A DNA stretch of 64,000 nucleotides, taken from the NCBI GenBank assembly GCA_033782935.1, contig JAWQEG010000486.1:3348001-3412000 (forward strand). The letters run 5' to 3'. Of the stretch, positions 37,568-51,669 are shown one piece after another; within the stretch, counting starts at the first letter, position 1, and each line of letters opens with the position of its first letter. The notes beneath the pieces are model-generated. The model saw only the letters and a list, made by a program, of their open reading frames with translations, was not told the origin of the DNA and searched no databases. The stretch comes from Petrolisthes cinctipes (lineage: Eukaryota; Arthropoda; Malacostraca; Decapoda; Porcellanidae). The position numbers were made by a program, and so were the translations under genes.

Positions 37568-40500
37568 TTTTGGGCCTATATTTTGAAAATATTCTAGCAC
37601 TGAGTAGGCATGTACAGATCGCTTCTGGGACCCCAAAATATCGAATTTTCGGGTGTTTTGAGCCTGAATTTGAGATATAAACAGGTCCAGAAGATGCATG
37701 CACATATTGACTTTGGGTACCTAATATATCGATTTTTAGCATGTTTTGGGCCTGTATTTTGAAAATACTCTAACTAGGAGTAGGCATGTACAGTTCGCTT
37801 CTGGGACCCCAAAATATCGAATTTTCGGGTGTTTTGGGCCTGAATTTGATATATCGATTTTGGGCACCTAAAATATCGATTATTAGCATGTTTTGGGCCT
37901 ATATTTTGAAAATATTCTAGCACTAAGTAGGCTTGTAAAGATCACTTCAGGGACCCCAAAATATCGAATTTTCGGGTGTTTTGAGCCTAAATTTGAGATA
38001 TAAACGGGAACAGAAAATGCATGCATATATCGACTTTTGGGCACCTAAAATATCGATTTTGAGCATGTTTGGGGTCTGTATCTTGAAAACATTCTAACTA
38101 GGAGTAGGGATGTACACATCGCTTCTAGGACCCAAAAATACCGAATTTTCGGGTGTTTTGAGCCTGAATTTGAGATATAAACAGGTCCAGAAGATGCATG
38201 CACATATTGACTTTGGGTACCTAAAATATCGATTTTTAGCATGTTTTGGGCCTGTATTTTGAAAATACTCTAACTAGGAGTAGGCATGTACAGATCGCTT
38301 CTGGGACCCCAAAATATCGAATTTTCGGGTGTTTTGAGCCTGAATTTGAGATATAAACGGGTAAAGAAGATGCATGCACATATCGACTTTGGACACTTAA
38401 AATATCGATTTTTAGCATGTTTTGAGCCTATATTTTGAAAACATTCTAGCACTGACTAGACATGTACAGATCGATTCTTGGACCCAAAATAATCGAATTT
38501 CCGGGTGCTTTGAGGTTGAATTTGAGTTATAAACGAGTGCAGAAGATGCATACACATGTTGACTTTGGGCACCTAAAATATCGATTTTCAGCATGTTTTG
38601 GGCCTGCATCTGAGTAGGCATGTACAGATCGCTTCTGGGACCCCAAAATATAGAATTTTTGGGTGTTTGGAGCCTGAATTTGAGATATAAACGGGTACAG
38701 AAGATGCATGCACATATCGACTTTGGACACTTAAAAAATCGATTTTTAGCATGTTTTGAGCCTATTTTTTAAAAACATTCTAGCACTGACTAGACATGTA
38801 CAGATCGCTTCTGGGACCCAAAATTATCGAATTTTCGGGTGTTTTGAGGTTGAATTTGAGATATAAACGAGTGCAGAAGATCCATACACATGTTGACATT
38901 GGGCACCTAAAATATCGATTTTCAGCATGTTTTGGGCCTGCATCTGAGTAGGCACGTACAGATCGCTTCTGGGACCCCAAAATATTGAATATTCGGGTGT
39001 TTGGAGCCTGAATTTGAGATATAAACGGGTACAGAAAATGCATGCACATATCGACTTTTGGGCACCTAAAAGATCGATTTTCAGTATGGGTTGGGCCTGT
39101 ATTTTGAAAATACTCTAACACGGAGTAGGCATGTACAGTTCGCTTCTGGGACCCTAAAATATCGAATTTTCGGGTGTTTTGGGCCTGTATTTGAGATATC
39201 GATTTTGGGCACCTGAAATATCGATTTTTAGCATGTTTTGTTTGGGCCTATAAATTGAAAATATTCTAGCACTAAGTAGGCATGTAAAAATCACTTCAGG
39301 GACCCCAAAATATCGAATTTTCGGGTGTTTTGAGCCTGAATTTGAGATATAAACGGGAACAGAAGATGCATGCACATATCGACTTTTGGGCACCTATAAT
39401 ATCGATTTTGAGCATGTTTTGGGTCTGTATCTTGAAAACATTCTAACTAGGAGTAGGGATGTACAGATCGCTTCTAGGACCCAAAAATACCGAATTTTCG
39501 TGTGTTTTGAGCCTGAATTTGAGATATAAACAGGTCCAGAAGATGCATGCACATATTGACTTTGGGCACCTAAAATATCGATTTTCAGCATGTTTTGGGC
39601 CTGTATTTTGAAAATACTCTAACTAGGAGTAGGCATGTACAGATCGCTTCTGGGACCCCAAAATATCAAATTTTCGGGTGTTTTGAGCCTGAATTTGAGA
39701 TATAAACGGATACAGAAGATGCATGCACATATCGATTTTTGACACTTAAAATATCAATTTTTAGCATGTTTTGAGCCGATTTTTTTAAAACATTCTAGCA
39801 CTGACTAGACATGTACAGATCGCTTCTGGGACCCAAAATTATCGAATTTTCAGGTGTTTTGAGGTTGAATTTGAGATATAAACGAGTGCAGAAGATGCAT
39901 ACACATGTTGACTTTGGGCACCTAAAATATCGATTTTAAGCATGTTTTGGGCCTGCATCTGAGTAGGCATGTACAGATCGCTTCTGGGACCCCAAAATAT
40001 CGAATTTTCGGGTGTTTGTAGCCTGAATTTGATATATAAACGGGTACAGAAGATGCATGCACATATCGACCTTTGGGCACCAAAGAGATCGATTTTCAGT
40101 ATGTTTTGGGCCTGTATTTTGAAAATACTCTAACACGGAGTAGGCATGTACATCTCGCTTCTGGGACCCCAAAATATCGAATTTTCGGGTGTTTTGGGCC
40201 TGAATTTGAGATATCGATTTTGGGCACCTGAAATATCGATTATTAGCATGTTTTGGGCCTATATTTTGAAAATATTCTAGCACTATGTAGGCATGTAAAG
40301 ATCACTTCTGGGACCCAAAAATATCGAATTTTCGGGTGTTTTGAGCATGAATTTGAGATATAAACGGGTACAGATGATGCATGCACATATCGACTTTGGA
40401 CACTTAAAATATCGATTTTTTGCATGGTTTGAGCCTATATTTTGATAAAATTCTAGCACTGTACAGATCGCTTCTGGGACCCAAAAATATCGAATTTTCG

Positions 40501-40849
40501 GGTGTTTTGAGGTTGAATTTGGGATATAAACGGGTACAGAAGATGCATGCACATATCGACTTTTTGGCACCTAAAAGATCGATTTTCAGTATGTTTTGGG
40601 CCTGTATTTTGAAAATACTCTAACACGGAGTAGGCATGTACAGTTCGCTTCTGGGACCCCAAAATATCGAATTTTCGGGTGTTTTGGGCCTGAATTTGAG
40701 ATATCGACTTTGGGCACCTAAAATATCGATTTTTAGCATGTTTTTGGCCTATATTTTGAAAATATTCTAGCACTGAGTAGGCATGTACAGATCGCTTCTG
40801 GGACCCCAAAATATCGAATTTTCGGGTATTTTGAGCCTGAATTTGAGAT

Positions 40850-43372
40850 ATAAACGGGTACAGAAGATGCATGAACATATCGACTTTTGGGCACCTAAAA
40901 TATCGATTTTGAGCATGTTTTGGGTCTGTATCTTGAAAACTTTCTAACTAGGAGTAGGGATGTACAGATCGCTTATAGGACCCAAAAATACCGAATTTTC
41001 GGGTGTTTTCAGCCTGAATTTGAGATATAAACAGGTACAGAAGATGCATGCACATATTGACTTTGGGCACCTAAAATATCGATTTTCAGCATGTTTTGGG
41101 CCTGTATTTTGAAAATACTCTAACTAGGAGTAGGCATGTACAGATCGCTTCTGGGACCCAAAAATATCGAATTTTCGGTTGTTTTGAGCCTGATTTTGAG
41201 ATATAAACGGGTACAGAAGATGCATGCACATATCGACTTTGGACACTTAAAATATCGATTTTTAGCATGTTTTGAGCCCATATTTTGAAAAAATTCTAGC
41301 ACTGACTAGGCATGTACAGATCGCTTCTGGGACCAAAAAATATCGACATTTCGGGTTTTTTGAGGTTGAATTTGGGATATAAACGGGTACGGAAGATGCA
41401 TGCACATATCGACTTTTGCGCAACTAAAAGATCGATTTTCAGTATGTTTTGGTCCTGTATTTTGAAAATACTCTAACACGGAGTAGGCATGTACAGTTTG
41501 CTTCTGGGACCCCAAAATATCGAATTTTCGGGTGTTTTGGGCCTGAATTTATGATATTTATTTTGGGCACCTAAAATATCGATTTTTAGCATGTTTTGGG
41601 CCTATATTTTGAAAATATTCTAGCACTAAGTAGGCATGTACAGATCACTTCAGGGACCTCAAAATATCAAATTTTCGGGTGATTTGAGCCTGAATTTGAG
41701 ATATAAATGGGTACAGATGATGCATACATATATCGACTTTGGACACTTAAAATATCGATTTTCAGCTTGTTTTGGGCCTGTATCTTGAAAACATTCTAAC
41801 TAGGAGTAGGCATGTACAGATCGCTTCTGAGACCCCAAAATATCGAATTTTCGGGTGTTTAGAACCTGAATTTGAGATATAAACGGGTACAGAAGATGCA
41901 TGCACATATCGACCTTTGGGCACCTAAAAGATCGATTTTCAGTAAGTTTTGGGCCTGTATATTGAAAATACTCTAACACGGAGTGGACATGTACAGATCG
42001 CTTCTGGGACCCCAAAATATCGAATTTTTGGGTGTTTTGGGCCTGAATTTGAGATATCGACTTTGGGCACCTAAAATATCGGTTTTTAGCATGTTTTGGG
42101 CCTATATTTTGATAAAATTCTAGCACTGAGTAGGCATGTACAGATCGCTTCTGGGACCCCAAATTATCCAATTTTCGGGTGTTTTGAGCCTGAATTTGAG
42201 ATATAAACGGGTACAGAAGATGCATGCACCTATCGACTTTTGGGCACCTAAAATATCGATTTTGAGCATGTTTTGGGCCTGTATTTTGAAAATACTCTAA
42301 CTAGGAGTAGGCATGTACAGATCGCTTCTGGGACCCAAAAATATCGATTTTTCGGGTGTTTTGAGCCTGAATTTGAGATATAAACGGGTACAGAAGATGC
42401 ATGCACATATCGACTTTGGACACTTAAAATATCGATTTTTAGCATTTTTTGAGCCTATATTTTGAAAACATTCTAGCACTGACTAGACATGTACAGATCG
42501 CTTCTGGGACCCAAAATTATCGAATTTTCGGGTGTTTTGAGGTTGAATTTGAGATATAAACGAGTGCAGAAGATGCATACACAAGTTGAATTTGGGTACC
42601 TAAAATATCGATTTTCAGCATGTTTTGGGCCTTCATCTGACTAGGCATGTACAGATCGCTTCTGGGACCCCAAAATATCGAATTTTCGGGTGTTTGGAGC
42701 CTGAATTTGAGATATAAACGGGTACAGAAGATGCATGCACATATCGACTTTTGGGCACCTAAAAGATCGATTTTCAGTATGTTTTGGGCCTGTATTTTGA
42801 AAATACTCTAACACGGAGTAGGCATGTACAGTTCGCTTCTAGGACCCCAAAATAAAGAATTTTCGGGTGTTTTGGGCATGAATTTGAGATATCGATTTTG
42901 GGCACCTAAAATATCGATTATTAGCATGTTTTGGGCCTATATTTTGAAAATATTCTAGCACTAAGTAGGCATGTAAAGATCACTTCTGGGACCCCAAAAT
43001 ATCGAATATTCAGATGTTTTGAGCCTGAATTTGAGATATAAACGGGTACAGAAGATGAATGAACATATCGACTTTTGGGCACCTAAAATATCGATTTTGA
43101 GCATGTTTTGGGTCTGTATCTTGAAAACATTCTAACTAGGATTAGGGAAGTACAGATCGCTTCTAGGACCCAAAAATACCGAATTTTCGGGTGTTTTGAG
43201 CCTGAATTTGAGATATAAACAGGTCCAGAAGATGCATGCACATATTGTCTTTGGGCACCTAAAATATCGATTTTCAGCATGTTTTGGGCCTGCATCTGAG
43301 TAGGCATGTACAGATCGCTTCTGGGACCCCAAAGTATCGAATTTTCGGGTGTTTTGAGCCTGAATTTGAGAT
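40850..43372. repeat. 2523-bp tandem duplication, copy A
   Basis: Approximate order: e, f, a-like, c, d, GCTTG type, c, d, f, a, b, c, d, e, b. Copy B follows at an offset of exactly 2523 bp. Rare markers repeat exactly, such as CTTTTGCGCAACTAAAAG (41412 and 43935), GGTTGTTTTGAGCC (41176 and 43699), GATATTTATTTTGGGC and AAAATAAAGAATTTTC. I saw almost no differences inside; those noticed lie near the edges. The period is two HORs plus three monomers. Confidence 0.9.
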
Positions 43373-45895
43373 ATAAACGGGTACAGAAGATGCATGAACA
43401 TATCGACTTTTGGGCACCTAAAATATCGATTTTGAGCATGTTTTGGGTCTGTATCTTGAAAACTTTCTAACTAGGAGTAGGGATGTACAGATCGCTTATA
43501 GGACCCAAAAATACCGAATTTTCGGGTGTTTTCAGCCTGAATTTGAGATATAAACAGGTACAGAAGATGCATGCACATATTGACTTTGGGCACCTAAAAT
43601 ATCGATTTTCAGCATGTTTTGGGCCTGTATTTTGAAAATACTCTAACTAGGAGTAGGCATGTACAGATCGCTTCTGGGACCCAAAAATATCGAATTTTCG
43701 GTTGTTTTGAGCCTGATTTTGAGATATAAACGGGTACAGAAGATGCATGCACATATCGACTTTGGACACTTAAAATATCGATTTTTAGCATGTTTTGAGC
43801 CCATATTTTGAAAAAATTCTAGCACTGACTAGGCATGTACAGATCGCTTCTGGGACCAAAAAATATCGACATTTCGGGTTTTTTGAGGTTGAATTTGGGA
43901 TATAAACGGGTACGGAAGATGCATGCACATATCGACTTTTGCGCAACTAAAAGATCGATTTTCAGTATGTTTTGGTCCTGTATTTTGAAAATACTCTAAC
44001 ACGGAGTAGGCATGTACAGTTTGCTTCTGGGACCCCAAAATATCGAATTTTCGGGTGTTTTGGGCCTGAATTTATGATATTTATTTTGGGCACCTAAAAT
44101 ATCGATTTTTAGCATGTTTTGGGCCTATATTTTGAAAATATTCTAGCACTAAGTAGGCATGTACAGATCACTTCAGGGACCTCAAAATATCAAATTTTCG
44201 GGTGATTTGAGCCTGAATTTGAGATATAAATGGGTACAGATGATGCATACATATATCGACTTTGGACACTTAAAATATCGATTTTCAGCTTGTTTTGGGC
44301 CTGTATCTTGAAAACATTCTAACTAGGAGTAGGCATGTACAGATCGCTTCTGAGACCCCAAAATATCGAATTTTCGGGTGTTTAGAACCTGAATTTGAGA
44401 TATAAACGGGTACAGAAGATGCATGCACATATCGACCTTTGGGCACCTAAAAGATCGATTTTCAGTAAGTTTTGGGCCTGTATATTGAAAATACTCTAAC
44501 ACGGAGTGGACATGTACAGATCGCTTCTGGGACCCCAAAATATCGAATTTTTGGGTGTTTTGGGCCTGAATTTGAGATATCGACTTTGGGCACCTAAAAT
44601 ATCGGTTTTTAGCATGTTTTGGGCCTATATTTTGATAAAATTCTAGCACTGAGTAGGCATGTACAGATCGCTTCTGGGACCCCAAATTATCCAATTTTCG
44701 GGTGTTTTGAGCCTGAATTTGAGATATAAACGGGTACAGAAGATGCATGCACCTATCGACTTTTGGGCACCTAAAATATCGATTTTGAGCATGTTTTGGG
44801 CCTGTATTTTGAAAATACTCTAACTAGGAGTAGGCATGTACAGATCGCTTCTGGGACCCAAAAATATCGATTTTTCGGGTGTTTTGAGCCTGAATTTGAG
44901 ATATAAACGGGTACAGAAGATGCATGCACATATCGACTTTGGACACTTAAAATATCGATTTTTAGCATTTTTTGAGCCTATATTTTGAAAACATTCTAGC
45001 ACTGACTAGACATGTACAGATCGCTTCTGGGACCCAAAATTATCGAATTTTCGGGTGTTTTGAGGTTGAATTTGAGATATAAACGAGTGCAGAAGATGCA
45101 TACACAAGTTGAATTTGGGTACCTAAAATATCGATTTTCAGCATGTTTTGGGCCTTCATCTGACTAGGCATGTACAGATCGCTTCTGGGACCCCAAAATA
45201 TCGAATTTTCGGGTGTTTGGAGCCTGAATTTGAGATATAAACGGGTACAGAAGATGCATGCACATATCGACTTTTGGGCACCTAAAAGATCGATTTTCAG
45301 TATGTTTTGGGCCTGTATTTTGAAAATACTCTAACACGGAGTAGGCATGTACAGTTCGCTTCTAGGACCCCAAAATAAAGAATTTTCGGGTGTTTTGGGC
45401 ATGAATTTGAGATATCGATTTTGGGCACCTAAAATATCGATTATTAGCATGTTTTGGGCCTATATTTTGAAAATATTCTAGCACTAAGTAGGCATGTAAA
45501 GATCACTTCTGGGACCCCAAAATATCGAATATTCAGATGTTTTGAGCCTGAATTTGAGATATAAACGGGTACAGAAGATGAATGAACATATCGACTTTTG
45601 GGCACCTAAAATATCGATTTTGAGCATGTTTTGGGTCTGTATCTTGAAAACATTCTAACTAGGATTAGGGAAGTACAGATCGCTTCTAGGACCCAAAAAT
45701 ACCGAATTTTCGGGTGTTTTGAGCCTGAATTTGAGATATAAACAGGTCCAGAAGATGCATGCACATATTGTCTTTGGGCACCTAAAATATCGATTTTCAG
45801 CATGTTTTGGGCCTGCATCTGAGTAGGCATGTACAGATCGCTTCTGGGACCCCAAAGTATCGAATTTTCGGGTGTTTTGAGACTGAATTTGAGAT
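43373..45895. repeat. 2523-bp tandem duplication, copy B
   Basis: Near-identical to copy A. The right edge is near 45880-45895, where copy B has TTGAGACTG and GATGCATGCACAT against TTGAGCCTG and GATGCATGAACAT at the matching place in copy A. Past this point an a monomer follows instead of e. Confidence 0.9.
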
Positions 45896-48129
45896 ATAAA
45901 CGGGTACAGAAGATGCATGCACATATCGACTTTGGACACTTAAATTATCGATTTTTAGCATGTTTTGAGCCTATATTTTGAAAACATTATAGCACTGACT
46001 TGACATGTACAGATCGCTTCTGGGACCCAAAATTATCGAATTTCCGGGTGTTTTGAGGATGAATTTGAGATATAAACGAGTGCAGAAGATGCATACACAT
46101 GTTGACTTTGGGCACCTAAAATATCGATTTTCAGCATGTTTTGGGTCTGCATCTGATTAGGCATGTACAGATCGTTTCTGGGACCCAAAAATATCGAATT
46201 TTCGGGTGTTTGGAGCCTGAATTTGAGATATAAACGGGTACCGAAGATTCATGCACATATCGACTTTGGACACTTAAAATATCGATTTTTAGCATGTTTT
46301 GAGCCTTTTTTTTTTTAACATTCTAGCACTGACTACACATGTACAGATCGCTTCTGGGACATAAAATTATCGAATTTCCGGGTGTTTTGAGGTTGAATTT
46401 GAGATATAAACGAGTGCAGAAGATGCATACCCATGTTGACTTTGGGCACCTAAAATATCGAATTTTAGCATGTTTTGGGCCTGCATCTGAGTAGGCATGT
46501 ACAGATCGCTTCTGGGACCCCTAAATATCGAATTTTCGAGTGTTTGTAGCCTGAATTTGAGATATAAACGGGTACAGAAGATGCATGCACATATCGACTT
46601 TTGGGCACCAAAAAGATCGATTTTTAGTATGTATTGGGCCTATATTTTGAAAATATTCTAGCACTAAGTAGGCATGTAAAGATCACTTCTGGGACCCAAA
46701 AATATCGAATTTTCGGGTGTTTTGAGCATGAATTTGAGATATAAACGGGTACAGATGATGCATGCACATATCGACTTTGGACACTTAAAATATCGATTTT
46801 TAGCATGGTTTGAGCCTATATTTTGAAAAAATTCTAGTACAGTACAGATCGCTTCTGCTACCCAAAAATATCAAATTTTCGGGTGTTTTGAGGTTGAATT
46901 TGGGATATAAACGGGTACAGAAGATGCATGCACATATCGACTTTTTGGCACCTAAACGATCGATTTTCAGTATGTTTTGGGCCTGTATTTTGAAAATACT
47001 CTAACACGGAGTAGGCATGTACAGTTCACTTCTGGGACCCCAAAATATCGAATTTTCGGGTGTTTTGAGCCTGAATTTGAGATATAAACGGTTAAAGAAG
47101 ATGCATGCACATATCGACTTTTGGGCACCTAAAATATCGATTTTCAGCATGTTTTGGGCCTGTATTTTGAAAATACTCTAACTAACAGTAGGGATGTACA
47201 GACCGCTTCTAGGACCCAAAAATACCGAATTTTCGGGTGTTTTGAGCCTGAATTTGAGATATAAACAGGTACAGAAGATGCATGCACATATTGACTTTGG
47301 GCACCTAAAATATCGATTTTCAGCATGTTTTTGGCCTGTATTTTGAAAATACTCTAACTAGGAGTAGGCATGTACAGATCGCTTCTGGGACCCCAAAATA
47401 TCGAATTTTCGGGTGTTTTGGGCCTGAATTTAAGATATACATTTTGGGCACCGAAAATATCGATTTTTAGCATGTTTTGGGCCTATATTTTGAAAATATT
47501 CTAGCACTAAGTAGGCATGTACAGATCACTTCTGGGACCCCAAAATATCGAATTTTCGGGTGTTTTGAGCATGAATTTGAGATATAAACGGGTACAGATG
47601 ATGCATGCACATATCGACTTTGGACACTTAAAATATCGATTTTTAGCATGGTTTGAGCCTATATTTTGAAAAAATTCTTGCACTGTACAGATCGCTTCTG
47701 GGACCCAAAAATATCGAATTTTCGGGTGTTTTAAGGTTGAATTTGGGATATAAACGGGTACAGAAGATGCATGCACGTATCGACTTTTTGGCACCTAAAA
47801 GATCGATTTTCAGTATGTTTTGGGCCTGTATTTTGAAAATACTCTAACACGGAGTAGGCATGTACAGTTCACTTCTGGAACCCAAAAATATCGAATTTTC
47901 AGGTGTTTTGGGCCTGAATTTGCGATATCGACTTTGGGCACCTTAAATATCGATTTTTAGCATGTTTTCGGCCTATATTTTGAAAATATTCTAGCACTGA
48001 GTAGGCATGTACAGATCGCTTCTGGGACCCCAAAATATCGAATTTTCGGGTGTTTGGAGCCTGAATTTGAGATATAAACGGGTAAAGAAGATTCATGCAC
48101 ATATAGACTTTTAGGCACCTAAAATATCG
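45896..48129. repeat. Transition zone with two d-g-c modules 843 bp apart
   Basis: Satellite only. Approximate order: a, b, a (with an 11-T run), b, d, g, c, e, f, d, g, c, d, then an e-like monomer. The modules near 46630-47000 and 47473-47843 correspond at an offset of 843 bp, share GCATGGTTTGAG and the 78-bp H1, and resemble the module near 40240-40620. The first d follows a truncated GTATGTATTGGGCC joint near 46626, where a c start has been fused to a d body. Confidence 0.75.
46306..46316. repeat. T11 homopolymer in an a-type H1
   Basis: The a-type H1 normally reads CCTATATTTTGAAAACATTC. Here it is CC, eleven T and AACATTC. Shorter T-rich variants (six to eight T, as near 2198, 3039, 15688 and 21345) occur in many a monomers, so the T tract is a sub-lineage marker that keeps changing in length. 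Confidence 0.85.
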
Positions 48130-51100
48130 ATTTTGAGCATGTTTTGGGTTTGTATCTTGAAAACATTCTAACTAGGAGTAGGCATGTACAGATCGCCTCT
48201 GGGACCCCAAAATATCGAATTTTCGGGGGTTTGTAGCCTGAATTTGAGATATAAACGGGTACAGAAGATGAATGCACATATCGACTTTTTGGCACCAAAA
48301 AGATCGATTTTCAGTATGTTTTGGGCCTGTATTTTGAAAATACTCTAACACGGAGTAGGCATGTACAGATCGCTTCTGGGACCCCAAAATATCGAATTTT
48401 TGGGTGTTATGGTCCTGAATTTGAGATATCGACTTTGGGCACCTAAAATATCGGTTTTTAACATGTTTTGGGCCTATATTGTGAAAATATTCTAGCACTG
48501 AGTAGGCATGTACAGATCGCTTCTGGGACCCCAAAATATCATATTTTCGGGTATTTTGAGCCTGAATTTGATATATAAACGGGTACAGAAGATGCATGCA
48601 CATATCGACTTTTGGGCACCAAACATATCGATTTTGAGTATGTTTTGGGCCTGTATTTTGAAAATAGTCTAACTAGGAGTAGACATGTACAGATCGCTTC
48701 TGGGACCCAAAAATATTGAATTTTCGTGTGTTTTGAGCCTGATTTTCAGATATAAACGAGTACAGAAGATGCATGCACATATCGACTTTTGGGCACCTAA
48801 AATATCGATTTTCAGCATGTTTTGGGTCTGTATCTTGAAAACATTCTAACTAGAAGTAGGGATGTACAGATCGCTTCTAGGACCCAAAAATACCCAATTT
48901 TCGGGTGTTTTGAGCCTGAATTTGAGATATAAACAGGTACAGAAGATGCATGCACATATTGACTTTGGGCACCTAAAATATCGATTTTCAGCATGTTTTG
49001 GGCCTGTATTTTGAAAATACTCTAACTAGGAGTAGGCATGTACAGATCGCTTCTGGGACCCCAAAATATCGAATTTTTGGGTGTTTGGAGCCTGAATTTG
49101 AGATATAAACGGGTACAGAAGATGCATGCACTTATCGAATTTGGACACTTAAAATATCGATTTTTAGCATGTTTTGAGCCTATTTTTTAAAAACATTCTA
49201 GCACTGACTAAACATGTACAGATCGCTTATGGGACCAAAAATTATCGTATTTTCGGGTGTTTTGAGGTTGAATTTGAGATATAAACGAGTGCAGAAGATG
49301 CATACACATGTTGACTTTGGGCACCTAAAATATCGATTTTCAGCATGTTTTGGGCCTGCATCTGAGTAGGCATGTACAGATCGCTTCTTGGACCCCATAA
49401 AATCGAATTTTCGGGTGTTTGGAGCCTGAATTTGAGATATAAACGGGTACAGAAGATGCATGCACATATTGACGTTTTGGCACATAACAGATCGATTTTC
49501 AGTATGTTTTGGGCCTGTATTTTGAAATTACTATAACACGGAGTAGGCATGTACAGTTCGCTTCTGTGACCCCAAAATATCGAATTTTCGGGTGTTTTGG
49601 GCCTGAATATGAGATATCGACTTTGGGCACCTAAAATATCGATTTTTAGCATGTTTTGGGCCTATATTTTGAAAATATTCTAGCACTGAGTAGGCATGTA
49701 CAGATCGCTTCTGGGACCCCAAAATATCGAATTTTCGAGTGTTTTGAGCATGAATTTGAGATATAAACGGGTACAGAAGATGCATGCACATATCGACTTG
49801 TGGGCACCTAAAATATCGATTTTGAGCATGTTTTGGATTTGTATCTTGAAAACATTCTAACTAGGAGTAGGGATGTACAGATCGCTTCTAGGACCCAAAA
49901 ATACTGAATTTTCGGGTGTTTTGAGCCTGAATTTGAGATATAAACGGGTACAGAAGATTCATGCACATATCGACTTTGGACACTTAAAATATCGATTTTT
50001 AGCATGTTTTGGGCCTATATTTTGAAAAAATTCTAGCACTGAGTAGGCATGTACAGATTGCTTCTAGGACCCAAAAATATCGAATTTTCGGGTGTTTTGA
50101 TGTTGAATTTGGGATATACATTTTGGGCACCTAAAATATCGATTTTTAGCATGTTTTGGGCCTATATTTTGAAAATATTCTAGCACTAAGTAGGCATGTA
50201 CAGATCACTTCTGGGACCCCCAAATATCGAATTTTCGGGTGTTTTGAACCTGAATTTGAGATATAAACGGGTACAGATGATGCATGCACATATCGACTTT
50301 GGAAACTTAAAATATCGATTTTTAGCATGTTTTGAGCCTATATTTTGAAAAAATTCTAGCACTGAGTAGGCATGTACAGATCGCTTCTGGGACCCAAAAA
50401 TATCGAATTTTCGGGTGTTTTGAGGTTGAATTTGGGAAATAAACGGGTGCAGAAGATGCATACACATATTGACTTTGGTCACCTAAAATATCGATTTTCA
50501 GCTTGTTTTGGGCCTGTATCTTAAAAACATTCTAACTAGGAGTAGGCATGTACAGATCACTTCTGGGACCCCATAATATTAAATTTTTGGGTGTTTTGAA
50601 CCTGAATTTGATATATAAACGGGTACAGAAGATGCATCCTCATATCGACTTTTGGGCACCTAAAATATCGATTTTCAGTATGTTTTGGGCCTGTATATTG
50701 AAAATTCTCTAACACGGAGTAGGCATGTACAGATCGCTTCTGGGACCCCAAAATATCGAATTTTTGGGTGTTATGGTCCTGAATTTGAGATATCGACTTT
50801 GGGCACCTAAAATATCGGTTTTTAACATGTTTTGGGCCTATATTTTGAAAATATTCTAGCACTGAGTAGGCATGTACAGATCGCTTCTGGGACCCCAAAA
50901 TATCGAATTTTCGGGTGTTTGGAGCCTGAATTTGAGATATAAACGGGTACAGAAGATGCATGCACATATCGACTTTTGGGCACCTAAAGGAACGATTTTC
51001 AGTATGTTTTGGGCCTGTATTTTGAAAATACTCTAACACGGAGTAGGCATGTACAGTTCGCTTCTGGGACCACAAAATATCGAATTTTCGGGTGTTTTGG

Positions 51101-51669
51101 GCCTGAATTTGAGATATCGATTTTGGGCACCTAAAATATCGAATATTAGCATGTTTTGGGCCTATATTTTGAAAATATTCTAGCACTAAGTAGTCATGTA
51201 AAGATCACTTCAGGGAACCCAAAATATCGAATTTTCGGGTGTTTTGAGCCTGAATTTGAGATATAAACGGGTACAAAAGATGCATGCACATATCGACTTT
51301 TGGGCACCTAAAATATCGATTTTGAGCATGTTTTGGGTCTGTATCTTGAAAACATTTTAACTAGGAGTAGGGATGTACAGATCGCTTCTAGGACCCAAAA
51401 ATACCGAATTTTCGGGTGTTTTGAGGTTGAATTTGAGATATAAACAGAACTAGAAGATGCATGCACATATTGACTTTGGGCACGTAAAATATCAATTTTC
51501 AGCATGTTTTGGGCCTGTATTTTGAAAATACTCTGACTAGGAGAAGGCATATACAAATCGCTTCTGGGACCCCAAAATATCGATTTTTCGGGTGTTATGA
51601 GCCTGAATTTGAGATATAAACGGGTAAAGAAGATGCAGGCACATATAGACTTTTGGGCACCTAAAATAT
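48130..51669. repeat. 3.5-4.2 kb block, copy A
   Basis: Corresponds to 51670-55869, but the offset changes in steps: 3542 bp near 48172-48603, 3365 near 48812-48994, 3699 near 49198-50145, and 4199 near 50186-51480. The steps (-177, +334 and +500 bp) equal one, two and three monomers. The blocks are one duplication later edited by gain or loss of whole monomers. Rare markers include GTTATGGTCCTG (near 50770), ACGTTTTGGCACATAAC (near 49471) and TCGAATATTAGC (near 51139). Confidence 0.82.
50519..51430. repeat. Triplicated 0.9-kb block, copy 1 of 3
   Basis: The same block is at about 54718-55640 (offset 4199) and 58730-59660 (offset 8211). It begins with GCTTGTTTTGGGCCTG and runs through a c monomer with TGTATATTGAAAATTCTC, a d with ATCGGTTTTTAACATG, a b-like H2, a c and a d with TCGAATATTAGC. 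The third copy has several substitutions, for example ACACGGAGTAGGC for ACTAGGAGTAGGC near 58782 and GTTTAGGGCC near 59401. Confidence 0.83.

Larger units (their letters stand above)
28054..40849. repeat. Regular higher-order-repeat zone
   Basis: About 12.8 kb of satellite with the clearest a-b-c-d-e-f periodicity. Full or nearly full HORs start near 31130, 31965 (f first), 32970 and 38735. Departures: d-d-e-f-e runs at 29045-29940 and 30087-30620; a-b-a-b runs near 30797-31460, 34980-35650, 36815-37490 and 38405-39075; an 80-bp deletion near 37554; and a d-g module near 40235-40580. Short c monomers and TTTG-bearing d monomers (near 29070, 30104, 34823, 35818, 36478 and 39238) stay linked in c-d order. 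Confidence 0.8.
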
